Under the pieces are notes generated by a model that did not search any database, was not told where the DNA came from, and worked only from the letters and a program-made list of their open reading frames with translations. From contig NZ_BAQK01000067.1 in NCBI RefSeq assembly GCF_025994435.1, positions 1 through 64,000 of the forward strand: a stretch of DNA of 64,000 nucleotides, in the 5' to 3' direction. The DNA comes from Gluconacetobacter johannae (GTDB lineage Bacteria > Pseudomonadota > Alphaproteobacteria > Acetobacterales > Acetobacteraceae). Shown here one piece after another: positions 46,189 through 56,100 of the stretch. The position numbers and the translations under genes were made by a program. The first letter of the stretch is position 1; each line of letters begins with the position of its first letter.

Positions 46189-48350
46189 CGATGCCCGGCC
46201 TGCCGATGATACGCCACCTGATGGGCCACATGATGGGATGGGCGCCCCTGGTGCCGATGCCGGTGCTGTACGTCCTGGCCGCCCTGGCCGTCGCCGCCGC
46301 CATCGCGGGGCTGGCGCGCCGGGCGCGGGGCACGCTGTGGCGGCTGGCGGCGGCGCTGCTGCTGCTGCTGTGGCTGGCGGGGCCGGAACGGATCCGCGAA
46401 ACCGGCCAGCCCCTGCCGCAGACCGCCCTGCTGGTGGTCGACCAGTCGCCATCGATGTCCATCGGGCAACGCGCGGCCACGGCCCGCCAGGCAGCCGAGG
46501 CGATGCGGCAGGCGGCGGCGCGGGTTCCCGGCCTGACCGTCCGCACGGTCACGGTGCGCGACGGGCACGGCGACGGCACCCGCCTGTTCGCCGCCCTGGA
46601 CCAGGCGGCCGCCGACATCCCGCCGGCGCGCCTTGCCGGGGCGGTGCTGGTGACCGACGGGCAGGACCACGACGTCCCGGCCACCATCCCGGACCATCTG
46701 CGCCCCGCCGACGCCGACGGACGCCGCACGACCCTGCCGCTGCATGTGCTGCTGACCGGGCGGGGCGAGGAGACCGACCGGCGCCTGCGCGTCCTTCAGG
46801 CTCCGCCCTATGCCATCGTCGGCCAGAACGCGACCGTGCGGGTGGAAATCGACGACCTGGGCCCCCACCCGGACAGCGACGGCCACGCCACGCTGACCCT
46901 GTCGCGCGGCGGCGAGGCCCCGTTGCACGAGGTGGTCCGCACCGGCGTGCCGCAGGACATCACGCTGCCGGTCACCCGGCCGGGGCCGCTGCTGGTCGGG
47001 CTGGCGGCCTCGACGCTGCCCGGCGAGGTCTCGACCGCGAACAACCAGGACGTCGTGCGGATCAACGGCGTGCGGGACCGGCTGCGGGTGCTGCTGGTGT
47101 CGGGCACCCCCAACCAGGGCGAACGGGTCTGGCGCCGCCTGCTGAAGGCCGATCCGTCGGTGGACCTGGTGCATTTCACCATCCTGCGCCCGCCCGACAA
47201 GGACGACGGCACGCCGCTGTCCGACCTCGCGCTGATCGCCTTCCCGGTGCGCGAACTGTTCCAGCAGAAGATCGGACAGTTCGACCTCATCATCCTGGAC
47301 GGGTTCGAGAACCGGGCCATCCTGCCGCGCGCCTATCTGGACAACATCGCCAACTACGTGCGCGACGGCGGCGGCCTGCTGCTGATCGGCGGGCCGGAAT
47401 TCCTCGGCCCCGGCTCGCTGCAGGACACGCCCGTGGGCGAGATCCTGCCCGCCCACGTGCCCGTCGAGGGCGGCCTGCTGGAACAGCGCTTCCGTCCCGC
47501 CCTGACCGACGGCGGACGCCGCCATCCCGTGACCGCCAGCCTGCCCGGCGCGGGCCTGGACGGACAGGGTGCGGACGGACAAGGTGCGGACTGGGGGCCA
47601 TGGTACCGCACGCTGAAGGCCGATTCGGCCCACGGCCAGGTCCTGATGGACGGTCCCGACCATACCCCCCTGCTGGTGCTGGACCGGGTGGAGCGCGGGC
47701 GCGTCGCCATGCTGCTGTCCGACCAGATCTGGCTCTGGTCGCATGGCGAGGGCGGCGGCGGCCCGCAATCGGAACTGCTGCGCCGGATCTCGCACTGGCT
47801 GATGAAGGAGCCGGAGCTGGAGGAGGAACAGCTTACGGCCACCATCGCGGACGGCCGGATGCAGGTCGTCCACCGCACCGCGGCCCCCGCCGGCCCGCGC
47901 GCAGTCACCGTCACCGCGCCGGACGGTTCCACGCAATCCATCCCCCTGCGCGCCTCGGGCACCGGCCTGTCCGAGGCCACGCTGCCCGCGACCCTGCCGG
48001 GGATCTGGACCGCCGACGACGGCACGCACCGCGCCTTCGCCGCCCCGGCCACGACCGACCCGCAGGAATTCGCCGATTTGCGCGCCACCGCCACCCTGCT
48101 GGCCCCCCTGGCCACGCAGACCGGCGGCGCGGTGCGCTGGCTGGGCGATGACCCGGCGCACCCCGCCGCACCCGACCTGCGCCTGGCCGCATCGGGCACG
48201 TTGTCCGGTCCGGGCTGGATCGGCTTTCCGCACCGCGACGCCCGGATCGTGACCGGACGCAGCGCCCGGCCCCTGCTGCCCGGCTGGGCGGTGCTGCTGG
48301 GTGCCGGTTTGGCCCTGCTGCTGGCCTGGTGGCGCGAAGGCCGGGCGTGA
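46185..48350 (+). CDS. Large membrane protein, vWA-like plus glutamine amidotransferase-like region
   Basis: 721 aa. Two membrane segments near the N-terminus (MPVLYVLAALAVAAAIAGLA and LAAALLLLLWLAGP), then a vWA-like fold with the DxSxS motif in LLVVDQSPSMSIGQRAA (about residue 84). The middle (about 370-430) resembles a class I glutamine amidotransferase without an evident catalytic cysteine (YVRDGGGLLLIGGPEFLGPG). It ends in one membrane segment (GWAVLLGAGLALLLAWWRE). An in-frame 15-bp tandem repeat at 47559-47588 encodes DGQGA twice. Last of the four MoxR-operon genes; unknown function, probably a periplasmic-facing complex with the BatA-like protein. Confidence 0.85.
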   Translation: MTMPGLPMIRHLMGHMMGWAPLVPMPVLYVLAALAVAAAIAGLARRARGTLWRLAAALLLLLWLAGPERIRETGQPLPQTALLVVDQSPSMSIGQRAATARQAAEAMRQAAARVPGLTVRTVTVRDGHGDGTRLFAALDQAAADIPPARLAGAVLVTDGQDHDVPATIPDHLRPADADGRRTTLPLHVLLTGRGEETDRRLRVLQAPPYAIVGQNATVRVEIDDLGPHPDSDGHATLTLSRGGEAPLHEVVRTGVPQDITLPVTRPGPLLVGLAASTLPGEVSTANNQDVVRINGVRDRLRVLLVSGTPNQGERVWRRLLKADPSVDLVHFTILRPPDKDDGTPLSDLALIAFPVRELFQQKIGQFDLIILDGFENRAILPRAYLDNIANYVRDGGGLLLIGGPEFLGPGSLQDTPVGEILPAHVPVEGGLLEQRFRPALTDGGRRHPVTASLPGAGLDGQGADGQGADWGPWYRTLKADSAHGQVLMDGPDHTPLLVLDRVERGRVAMLLSDQIWLWSHGEGGGGPQSELLRRISHWLMKEPELEEEQLTATIADGRMQVVHRTAAPAGPRAVTVTAPDGSTQSIPLRASGTGLSEATLPATLPGIWTADDGTHRAFAAPATTDPQEFADLRATATLLAPLATQTGGAVRWLGDDPAHPAAPDLRLAASGTLSGPGWIGFPHRDARIVTGRSARPLLPGWAVLLGAGLALLLAWWREGRA

Positions 48351-48516
48351 CGCCAGGCCGCGATCACAAGGCCGGCATGCGATTTCCATCGCGTCGCATG
48401 CCGATCTGGATTATGAAAAGAGGGCCGGATCCGCGTCCGGTGGCCAACCCGGCCCGTTTCCGCCGGACATCTGCGTCCCGACGGGCCGGATTCGACCCCT
48501 GTCACCGAGACGAGAA

Positions 48517-49131
48517 ATGATTGTCAGAACCGGTATCCGCCTTCTGTTCCTCGCCCTGCTCAGCGGCAGCGCGGTCATGATCGCCCCCCTGCACATGGCC
48601 CATGCCCAGGATGCGGATGACGCACAGGCCGAGGCCGACGCGGCCGACGCCGCCAAGCAGGCCGAGGCCCGGCGCGCCGCCCGCGCCGCCGCCCCCCCGG
48701 CCGCGCTGCCCGGCGCGGTCTCCAACGAGGACGTCGGCGGCCACGCCAACACCGACCTGAACCCGACCCAATCCCTGTTCGACGCGATCAATCGCGGCAG
48801 CCTCGGCGCGGCGAAGGAAGCCCTGAACCGGGGCGCCGACATGGAAGGCCACAACGTCCTGGGCCAGACGCCGCTGGACATGGCCATCGACCTGAACCGC
48901 AACGACATCACCTTCCTGCTGCTGTCGATGCGCACCCTGTCCGACGATCACATGGCCGTCGCCTCGACCACCAATTCCGGCATCTCCATGCGCGGCGGCA
49001 ACGGCCATATCACCATCAACGGCAACAACCGGGGCGGCCGGGGCGTCGTCATGGCCGCCGACCGGCGCTACGACCAGGGCGGGGGCACGGCGCGGCCCGA
49101 AGTCGGCTTCCTGGGCTTCGGCGGCAGCTGA
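48517..49131 (+). CDS. Secreted protein with ankyrin-like repeats
   Basis: 204 aa. A signal peptide (GIRLLFLALLSGSAVMIAPL, cleavage probably after AHAQ) is followed by an Asp/Ala-rich charged stretch. Residues 85-145 form one or two ankyrin-like repeats (LFDAINRGSLGAAKEALNRG and TPLDMAIDLNRNDITFLLL). The C-terminal 55 residues are rich in Gly and Asn, with MRGGNGHITINGNNRGGRG. It is likely periplasmic and binds another protein; the partner is unknown. It follows the MoxR operon by 166 bp and may have its own promoter. ATG 48517 has a GAGACGAG stretch just upstream. Confidence 0.82.
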   Translation: MIVRTGIRLLFLALLSGSAVMIAPLHMAHAQDADDAQAEADAADAAKQAEARRAARAAAPPAALPGAVSNEDVGGHANTDLNPTQSLFDAINRGSLGAAKEALNRGADMEGHNVLGQTPLDMAIDLNRNDITFLLLSMRTLSDDHMAVASTTNSGISMRGGNGHITINGNNRGGRGVVMAADRRYDQGGGTARPEVGFLGFGGS

Positions 49132-49138
49132 CCGAAGG

Positions 49139-49252
49139 CAAGGGCGGTTACCCTTGACCTACCAAAGGGCATTGCCCTTTGAAAACCCAGGACTTCATGA
49201 ATGAATGGGATGCAAGGGCCTCGGCCCTTGCCGGGTTCGAGCAGAGCCCGAC
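49139..49252. repeat. Multi-hairpin intergenic repeat, copy B
   Basis: Same order as copy A at 34051-34163: 49139-49144/49151-49156 (CAAGGG/CCCTTG), 49162-49170/49174-49181 (CCAAAGGGC/GCCCTTTG), AAAACCCAG, 49212-49220/49223-49231 (GCAAGGGCC/GGCCCTTGC) and 49237-49242/49246-49251. It fills the space between the convergent ankyrin-like gene and ccrM. Confidence 0.75.
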
Positions 49253-49258
49253 CTTCCT

Positions 49259-50350
49259 TCATGCGCCCTGGGCGATTTCCTCGGTCCGCAACGTGTCCAG
49301 CGGCGTCATCGTCCCGTCACGATCGAAATGCCAGAAGGTCCAGCCATTGCACGATGGCGCGTTGGTCAGCAGCGCCCCCAGCTTGTGAATCGACCCGCGC
49401 TGCGTCCCGCTGACCAGCGTCCCGTCGGGCGCCACGGTGGCGGACACGCGCTTCTGCCGGTCGGTGACGATGGTTCCCGCCGGCAGGATGCCGCGCTCGA
49501 CCAGGCTACCGAAGGGAATGCGCGGGGTTTCGCGCCGGGCGGGGGTGGTCAGCACGCTGTCCAGCGGCACCGGGCGTTCGCGCCGGGCACGCCCGATCGC
49601 GGCCTCGGCGTAATCGGGATGACGCTCGATCCCGATATAACGCCGGCGCAGCCGCCGGGCCATCGCCGTGGTCGTTCCGGTCCCCGCGAACGGGTCCAGG
49701 ACGATATCGTCCACGTTGGTTGATGCGATCAGGACCCGATGCAGCAGGCTCTCGGGCTTCTGCGTCGGATGCAGCTTCAGCCCGTGCGCGTTCCGCAGGC
49801 GCTCCCCCCCGGTGCATAGCGGCAGGTACCAGTCCGAGCGCATCTGCACGTCGTCGTTCAACGCCTTCATGGCCTGGTAATTGAAGCGATAGCGGCTGTC
49901 CGGCCCGCGCGCCGCCCAGATCAGGGTCTCGTGCGCGTTGGTGAAGCGCCGCCCCCGGAAATTCGGCATCGGGTTGGATTTGCGCCAGATCACGTCGTTC
50001 AGGATCCAGAATCCCAGATCCTGCAGAATGGCGCCGATGCGGAAGATGTTGTGATAGGACCCGATCACCCAGATCGTCCCGTCCTTACGCAGCAGCCGCC
50101 GCGCCTCGCCCAGCCAGGCGCGGGTGAAGCGGTCATATTCGGCAAGGTCCGAGAATTTGTCCCAATCGTCGTCCACGCCGTCCACGACGCTGTCGTCGGG
50201 CCGCCGCAGTTCCCCCCGCAACTGCAGGTTGTATGGCGGATCGGCGAAGATGCAGTCGATCGAGCCGTCCGGCAATGTCTGCATGACCTCGACGCATTCG
50301 CCGCGCAGGATCTGGTCGAGGGGGAGTTCCATCATCACCGCGCAGCTCAT
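49259..50350 (-). CDS. ccrM: CcrM-type DNA adenine methyltransferase (GANTC)
   Basis: 363 aa. Beta-class N6-adenine methyltransferase: the catalytic motif IFADPPYNLQLRGELRRPDD is near residues 34-53 and the SAM motif DPFAGTGTTTAMARRLRR near 218-235. The C-terminal domain of about 90 residues (TPRIPFGSLVERGILPAGTI; TLVSGTQRGSIHKLGALLTN) marks true CcrM, as in Caulobacter, where it methylates GANTC once per cycle and times gene expression. ATG 50350 overlaps the rnhB stop (ATGA). The expected target sites are clustered just upstream of the operon at 51017-51155. Confidence 0.95.
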   Translation of the reverse strand: MSCAVMMELPLDQILRGECVEVMQTLPDGSIDCIFADPPYNLQLRGELRRPDDSVVDGVDDDWDKFSDLAEYDRFTRAWLGEARRLLRKDGTIWVIGSYHNIFRIGAILQDLGFWILNDVIWRKSNPMPNFRGRRFTNAHETLIWAARGPDSRYRFNYQAMKALNDDVQMRSDWYLPLCTGGERLRNAHGLKLHPTQKPESLLHRVLIASTNVDDIVLDPFAGTGTTTAMARRLRRRYIGIERHPDYAEAAIGRARRERPVPLDSVLTTPARRETPRIPFGSLVERGILPAGTIVTDRQKRVSATVAPDGTLVSGTQRGSIHKLGALLTNAPSCNGWTFWHFDRDGTMTPLDTLRTEEIAQGA

Positions 50351-51003
50351 GACGCCACCCGCATCAGCGGATCGCCGTCGGAAACCAGTTCCAGAGAGAG
50401 CTGGCGCACCAGACCGAAACCGCCGCGATGATGGGGCGATATCCCTGCCCGGCACAGCGCGTCGCGATGCTGTACGGTGGCGTATCCGGCATTGCTGTCC
50501 CATCCGTAGGCGGGCCAGCGCCGCGCCAGACGCAGCATCAGCCGGTCGCGCACCACCTTGGCCACGATCGACGCCGCTGCGATCGACAGGCTTTCCCCAT
50601 CGCCGCCCACCACGCACTGCGCGGGGCAGCCGAAATCGGGCGCGGCGTTCCCATCCACCAGGACCAGCTCCGGCATGACGGGCAGGCGCAACACCGCCCG
50701 CCGCATGGCCAGGAAGGCGGCCTGAAGGATGTTGATGCGGGCGATTTCGGCCACCGACGCGGCGCCCACCGCGATCTGCACGCCACGCGCGGCGTGCAGG
50801 GCCACATAGGCGCGTTCCCGCGCCGCCGCCGTCAGCTTCTTGGAATCGTCCAACTGGGCGGCCAGCTTCCGCGGCACACCCGCGCCGAACAGCACCGCCG
50901 CCGCGACCACCGGCCCGGCCAGCGGACCGCGTCCGACTTCATCCACCCCGGCGACCCGACCGCCATGCTGCGCCTCGCGCGTGTAATCCGGCATCCACCC
51001 CAT
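50347..51003 (-). CDS. rnhB: Ribonuclease HII
   Basis: 218 aa. Removes ribonucleotides from DNA and RNA primers. The active-site motif VAGVDEVGRGPLAGPVVAAA is near residues 16-35, and the later acidic residue is in PELVLVDGNAAPDFG. Other conserved segments are LDDSKKLTAAAR and SIAAASIVAKVVRDRLM. The start may be ATG 51003 or ATG 50994. rnhB-ccrM adjacency is widespread in alphaproteobacteria. The 4-bp overlap means ccrM is controlled by the promoter in front of rnhB. Confidence 0.95.
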   Translation of the reverse strand: MGWMPDYTREAQHGGRVAGVDEVGRGPLAGPVVAAAVLFGAGVPRKLAAQLDDSKKLTAAARERAYVALHAARGVQIAVGAASVAEIARINILQAAFLAMRRAVLRLPVMPELVLVDGNAAPDFGCPAQCVVGGDGESLSIAAASIVAKVVRDRLMLRLARRWPAYGWDSNAGYATVQHRDALCRAGISPHHRGGFGLVRQLSLELVSDGDPLMRVAS

Positions 51004-51016
51004 CCCGAACCGGGGC

Positions 51017-51155
51017 GAATCGTGCGCCTGTCGCCCGATTCGCTCGCCGAATCACGTCATGAATGGATGGAAACCATTTTTACGCCGTGTTGTGCAAGAT
51101 GCTGATTCTTCGCCGAGTCCTTTCAAACAGAAAAAAACCGTGCCGTGTGCGACTC
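51017..51155. promoter_or_regulatory. Cluster of six GANTC sites upstream of rnhB-ccrM
   Basis: GANTC occurs at 51017, 51037, 51049, 51104, 51115 and 51151, all between the CsbD-like stop and the rnhB start. These are the recognition sites of the methyltransferase encoded downstream, so its promoter may sense its own methylation. No CtrA box (TTAA-N7-TTAA) is seen. Confidence 0.65.
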
Positions 51156-51166
51156 GGCGGCGTGGA

Positions 51167-51475
51167 TCAGCCCTTGGCTTTGCGGCGGGGAAGCAGGATC
51201 AGCCCCAGCAGCATGCCGACGAACGCGGCGATTCCCACGGACATCAGCGGACGGTCCTGGACGAACAGCACCGCCTTCTCCAGCCTGCTTTCGCCTTCCT
51301 CGTACAATTCGGCGAACTCCTGCCGCGCCATGCCGGCCAGTTGGTCCACCTTGCCTTCGGCCTGCATGCCCAGGTCGCCGGTCAGCCCGCCGGCGGCGTC
51401 CTTCAGGCGGCCGGCGCCTTCCTCGACCGCGCCCTTGGCCTTCTCGACGAAAGCGTCGTTCTTGAGTTCTGTCAT
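51167..51475 (-). CDS. CsbD/DUF883-like small membrane protein
   Basis: 102 aa. It starts with a CsbD-like amphipathic region (KAKGAVEEGAGRLKDAAGGL; LGMQAEGKVDQLAGMARQEF), has a Glu-rich middle, and ends in one membrane segment (LMSVGIAAFVGMLLGLILLP) plus a basic tail, as in ElaB/YqjD-type stress proteins. These are often induced in stationary phase or envelope stress. ATG 51475 follows a strong AGGAGGG site. A paralogue with the same layout is at 61596-61850. Confidence 0.85.
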   Translation of the reverse strand: MTELKNDAFVEKAKGAVEEGAGRLKDAAGGLTGDLGMQAEGKVDQLAGMARQEFAELYEEGESRLEKAVLFVQDRPLMSVGIAAFVGMLLGLILLPRRKAKG

Positions 51476-51649
51476 GGTTCCCTCCTCTGTCGGGACGATG
51501 CCGCTTGGGACAAAACGACACGGATCGCCGACGGTTCCTGTGGCGTCTCCGCCACGAACGCTATCGCGACAGCCGCAATTCCGCCATCCGTGACAGGGCG
51601 TATTCCCCGCCGGGGCGGCGCATGCCAGCATCATGGCGCACGGGCGGAA

Positions 51650-51700
51650 CTGTTACATTTTTATACCGACTATACGATGGATTTAACATCATTTGCCCGC
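51650..51700 (+). promoter_or_regulatory. AT-rich, promoter-like stretch before the RND pump operon
   Basis: Within the 288 bp between the CsbD-like gene and mdtA, 51650-51700 is clearly AT-richer than the surroundings and contains TATACC and TATACG nine bases apart. This is the most likely promoter area for the pump operon, although no -35/-10 pair with good spacing is seen. The rest of the spacer shows nothing recognisable. Confidence 0.4.
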
Positions 51701-51763
51701 ACAGGTGCTAACACTGCGGCACGACGCCCGACGTCACAGATGGACGAGGAAGACCTGACTAAG

Positions 51764-53101
51764 ATGGACAAACCGACACTGGCCCCGCCCGACCCGCCCG
51801 CCCAGGAAGCGCCCGGAGAGGAACGGGCAGCCGGACGCCGGAGCGGGTCGCGTCACCGGTATCTGCTGTGGGGCACGGCGCTGGTCGTGGCCGGCGTGGT
51901 GGCGGCGGCCTTCCTGCGCCCGCATGGCGAAAGTGGCCGGAGAAGCAGCGGCCGCCACGCGGCGCTGGACGTGCAGCCCGTCGCCGTGGCCACGGTCCGC
52001 GCGGGCGACATGCCGATCGAACTGACCGAACTGGGCACCGTGGTCCCGATCACCAACGTGACGGTGCAGACCCGCGTCGACGGCTACCTGATGAAGGTGC
52101 TGTTCACCGAGGGCCAGCACGTCCGGCAGGGCGACCTGCTGGCGCTGATCGACACGCGGCCGTACGAGGTGCTTCTGGCGCAGTACAAGGGCCAGCTGGC
52201 CGCCGACCAGGCCCAGCTTGACCAGGCACGGATCGACAATGCCCGCTACCAGAAGCTGATCCGCCAGAACAGCGTCGCCGCCATGACCGCCGTGGACCAG
52301 CAGTACAAGGTCGCCCAGCTGGAAGGCACGGTCAAACAGGACCAGGCGCTGGTCGACAACGAGAAGCTGCAGATCACCTATTGCCACATCATCGCCCCGG
52401 TCGATGGCCGCGTCGGCATCCGCCAGGTCGACATGGGCAATTACGTGACCGCCGGGCAGACCAACGGCCTGGTCATCCTGACGCAGATGCAGCCGATTTC
52501 CGTCATCTTCACCCTGCCGGAAACCGAACTCGGCCCCGTGGCCGAGCGGCTGCGTACCGGCGTCGCCCTGCCTGTCGAGGCCTGGGACAGCACGAACACC
52601 CGCAAGATCGCCGACGGCGCCGTCAGCGTGCTGGACAGCCAGATCGACACCTCGACGGGCACCGTACGCATGCGCTCGATCTTCCCCAACCAGGACGAAA
52701 CCCTGTTCCCCAACCAGTTCGTCAACGCGCATCTGCTGGTGAACACCGAACACAACGTGCTGCTGGTGCCGGCGAACGCCATCCAGACCGGGCCGAACGG
52801 TCCCTTCACCTACGTCGTCAAGCCCGACGACACGGTCGAGGTCCGCGACGTCAAGACCGGCCATTCCCATGGCGACGTCGTGGTCGTGACCAGCGGCCTG
52901 AAGGCCGGCGAGTCGGTGGTGACCGACGGCACCGACCGCCTGCATGCCGGGTCGAAGGTGACCGTCCCCGCCGCCACGCCCGACGGCGCCGCGCCCGAGA
53001 CGACGGACACGCATCCGCGACGCCGTCAGGGCCAGTCGGGCGCCAACGGCGCGCCGGCGTCCCCGGGCGGTTCAGGCGGATCAGGCCAGGGCCAGCCGTG
53101 A
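51764..53101 (+). CDS. mdtA: RND efflux periplasmic adaptor (MdtA-like)
   Basis: 445 aa. After a charged, proline-rich N-terminus comes one membrane segment (YLLWGTALVVAGVVAAAFLR, about residues 30-49). The adaptor domains follow: the lipoyl half-motif VQTRVDGYLMKVLFTEGQHV, an alpha hairpin (LAADQAQLDQARIDNARYQK), the matching VDGRVGIRQVDMGNYVTAGQ, a beta-barrel, and a membrane-proximal domain (KAGESVVTDGTDRLHAGSKV). It ends in a Gly/Ser-rich tail. ATG 51764 has GAGGAA upstream; ATG 51740 and 51677 are also in frame. The order adaptor, two pumps, outer channel is that of mdtABC. Confidence 0.92.
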   Translation: MDKPTLAPPDPPAQEAPGEERAAGRRSGSRHRYLLWGTALVVAGVVAAAFLRPHGESGRRSSGRHAALDVQPVAVATVRAGDMPIELTELGTVVPITNVTVQTRVDGYLMKVLFTEGQHVRQGDLLALIDTRPYEVLLAQYKGQLAADQAQLDQARIDNARYQKLIRQNSVAAMTAVDQQYKVAQLEGTVKQDQALVDNEKLQITYCHIIAPVDGRVGIRQVDMGNYVTAGQTNGLVILTQMQPISVIFTLPETELGPVAERLRTGVALPVEAWDSTNTRKIADGAVSVLDSQIDTSTGTVRMRSIFPNQDETLFPNQFVNAHLLVNTEHNVLLVPANAIQTGPNGPFTYVVKPDDTVEVRDVKTGHSHGDVVVVTSGLKAGESVVTDGTDRLHAGSKVTVPAATPDGAAPETTDTHPRRRQGQSGANGAPASPGGSGGSGQGQP

Positions 53102-53147
53102 GTCTCGCCCGCCGCCCGACCCGTTTTCCCATGCCGGAGACCCGTGC

Positions 53148-56100
53148 GTGAATCCGTCCCGCCTGTTCATCGAACGCCCGGTCGCCACCACGCTGCTGAT
53201 GCTCGCCATCATGCTGGCGGGGCTGCTGGGCTATCATTTCCTGCCGGTCTCGGCCCTGCCGCAGGTCGATTACCCGACCATCACCGTCCAGACCTTCTAC
53301 CCCGGCGCGGGGCCTGACGTCATGGCGACGTCGATCACGGCGCCGCTGGAAACCCAGTTCGGCCAGATGCCCGGCCTGGACCAGATGACGTCGCAATCGT
53401 CAGGGGGGGCCTCGGTCGTCACCCTGCGCTTCGGCCTGACGATGTCGATGGACGTGGCCGAGCAGGAGGTCCAGGCCGCGATCAACCAGGCGGCCTCGCT
53501 GCTGCCCACCGACCTGCCCGCGCCGCCGATCTATGCCAAGGTCAATCCGGCCGACACGCCGGTGCTGACCCTGGGCATCACCTCGCGCACCCTGCCGCTG
53601 ACCGAGGTCGAGGATTACGTCGATACCCGCCTGGCGCAGAAGATCAGCCAGATCTCGGGCGTCGGGCTGGTCACGCTGTCGGGCGGCAACCGCAAGGCGA
53701 TCCGCGTCCGCGTCAACGTGCCCAAGCTGACCTCGTTCGGCGTCGATCTCGATACGCTGCGTACGACCATCACCAACGTCAACGTCAACTCGCCCACCGG
53801 CACGTTCGACGGGGCGCAGCGCGCCTCCACCCTGCGCGTCGATGGACAGATCGGCGGCGTCGCGCAGTTGATGAACCAGGTGATCGCCTATCAGAACGGC
53901 GGCCCCATCCGCATCCGCGACGTCGCCACCGTCGTGCAGGGGCCCGAGAACACGCAGCTCGCCGCCTGGGCGAACCGCACGCCCGCCCTGGTCCTGAACG
54001 TGCAGCGCCAGCCCGGGGCCAACGTCATCGCGGTCGTGGACAACATCAAATACGCCCTGCCGCAATTGCAGAAGGCCCTGCCGCCGGGCATCTCGATCAC
54101 GCCGCTGACCGACCGTACGACGACCATCCGCGCCTCGGTCGCCGATGTCGAATTCGAACTGGTGCTGGCGATGGTGCTGGTCGTCGCGGTCATCTTCGTC
54201 TTCCTCCGCAACGTGCCCGCGACCATCATCCCCAGCCTGTCAGTGCCGCTGTCGCTGGTCGGCACCCTGGCGGCGATGTACATGCTGGGCTTCTCGCTGG
54301 ACAATTTGTCGCTGATGTCGCTGACCATCGCGACGGGCTTCGTCGTCGACGACGCCATCGTCATGATCGAGAACATCGCCCGCTACATCGAGATGGGCGA
54401 CGACCGCATGACCGCCTCCCTCAAGGGCGCGGGCGAAATCGGCTTCACCATCATCTCGCTGACCGTCTCGCTGATCGCGGTGCTGATCCCGCTGCTGTTC
54501 ATGGGCGACGTGGTCGGCCGCCTGTTCCATGAATTCGCCATCACCCTGTCGGTGACGATCATCCTGTCCGCCGTCGTGTCGCTGACCCTGGTGCCGATGA
54601 TGTGCGCCCGGCTGCTCAGCGAACGGCCGCACGGTCCAAACGCCCGCGGCTGGTCCGCCACCGTCGAGCGCTGGACCGAGGCCGTGATCGCCGCCTACGG
54701 CCGGGCGCTGACCGTGGTGCTGCGCCACCAGCCCCTGACGCTGCTGGTGTTCGTCGGCACGCTGGCCCTGACCGGCGTGCTGGCCTGGTCCATTCCCAAG
54801 GGCTTCTTCCCCGTGCAGGACACGGGCGTGGTCCAGGGGATCTCGGTCATGGCGCAATCGACATCGTTCGACGCGATGAAGGCCCGCCAGCAGCAGCTGG
54901 GCGACCGCATCCTGAAGGACCCCGACGTCGTCAGCCTGTCGTCGTTCGTCGGCATCGACGGGCAGAACATGACCCTCAACCAGGGCCGGTTCCTCATCAA
55001 CCTGCGCCCGCATGACGACCGCGCCGGGACCGCAAGCCAGATCGCCGCCCGCATCCAGCAGGAGGTCGCGGACATCCCCGGCGCGCACCTCTACCTCCAG
55101 CCCGTGCAGGACCTGTCGCTGGACACCACCGTCGCGGCCACGCAGTACCAGTTCCTGCTGGAAAACCCGGACTACGACCAGTTCCGCACCTGGGTGCCCA
55201 AATTCGTCGCGGCGCTGCAGCGCGAACCCTCCCTGGCCGACGTGACCTCGGACCTCCAGGCCGAAGGGCTGGTGGCGCAGGTGACCCTGGATCGCACCAC
55301 CGGCGCCCGCTATTCGATCACACCGCAGACCATCGACAACGTGCTGTATGATTCGTTCGGGCAGCGCCAGATCTCGACGATCTATACGCAGTCCAACCAG
55401 TACCGCGTCATCATGGAGGCCGATCCGGCCTTCCAGCAGGACCTCGCCTCGCTCGGCAAGCTCTACCTGCCGGGCATCAGCGGCAATGCCGGGGCCAGCA
55501 CGTCCGGCCCGACCCGGTCGCCGACCTCGGGCCTGGTGCCGATGCGCGCCGTCACCACCCTGACGCACAGCACGGCGCCGCTGCTGATTACCCATGTGGG
55601 CCAGTTTCCCGCCACCACCATCTCGTTCAACGTGGCGCCGGGCTATTCGCTGGGCGCCGCCACCGACACGATCGACCGGGTCGAGCAGTCGATGCACCTG
55701 CCGGCCAGCTTCCAGACCTCGTTCCAGGGCACGGCGGCGGCGTTCCGCAACAGCCTGGGCAACGAGCTGTGGCTGGTGCTGGCGGCGCTGGTCGCCGTCT
55801 ACATCGTGCTGGGCATCCTGTACGAAAGCTTCATCCACCCCATCACCATCCTGTCCACCCTGCCGTCCGCGGGCATCGGCGCGCTGCTGGCGTTGCAGCT
55901 CACCGGGGCTGGCCTGGACGTCATGGGCATCATCGGCCTGGTGCTGCTGATCGGCATCGTGAAGAAGAACGCGATCATGATGATCGACTTCGCGCTGGAG
56001 GCCGAGCGGGTCGAGGGCATGGAACCCCTCCACGCCATCCATCACGCGGCGCTCTTGCGTTTCCGCCCCATCCTGATGACGACCCTGGCGGCGATGCTGG

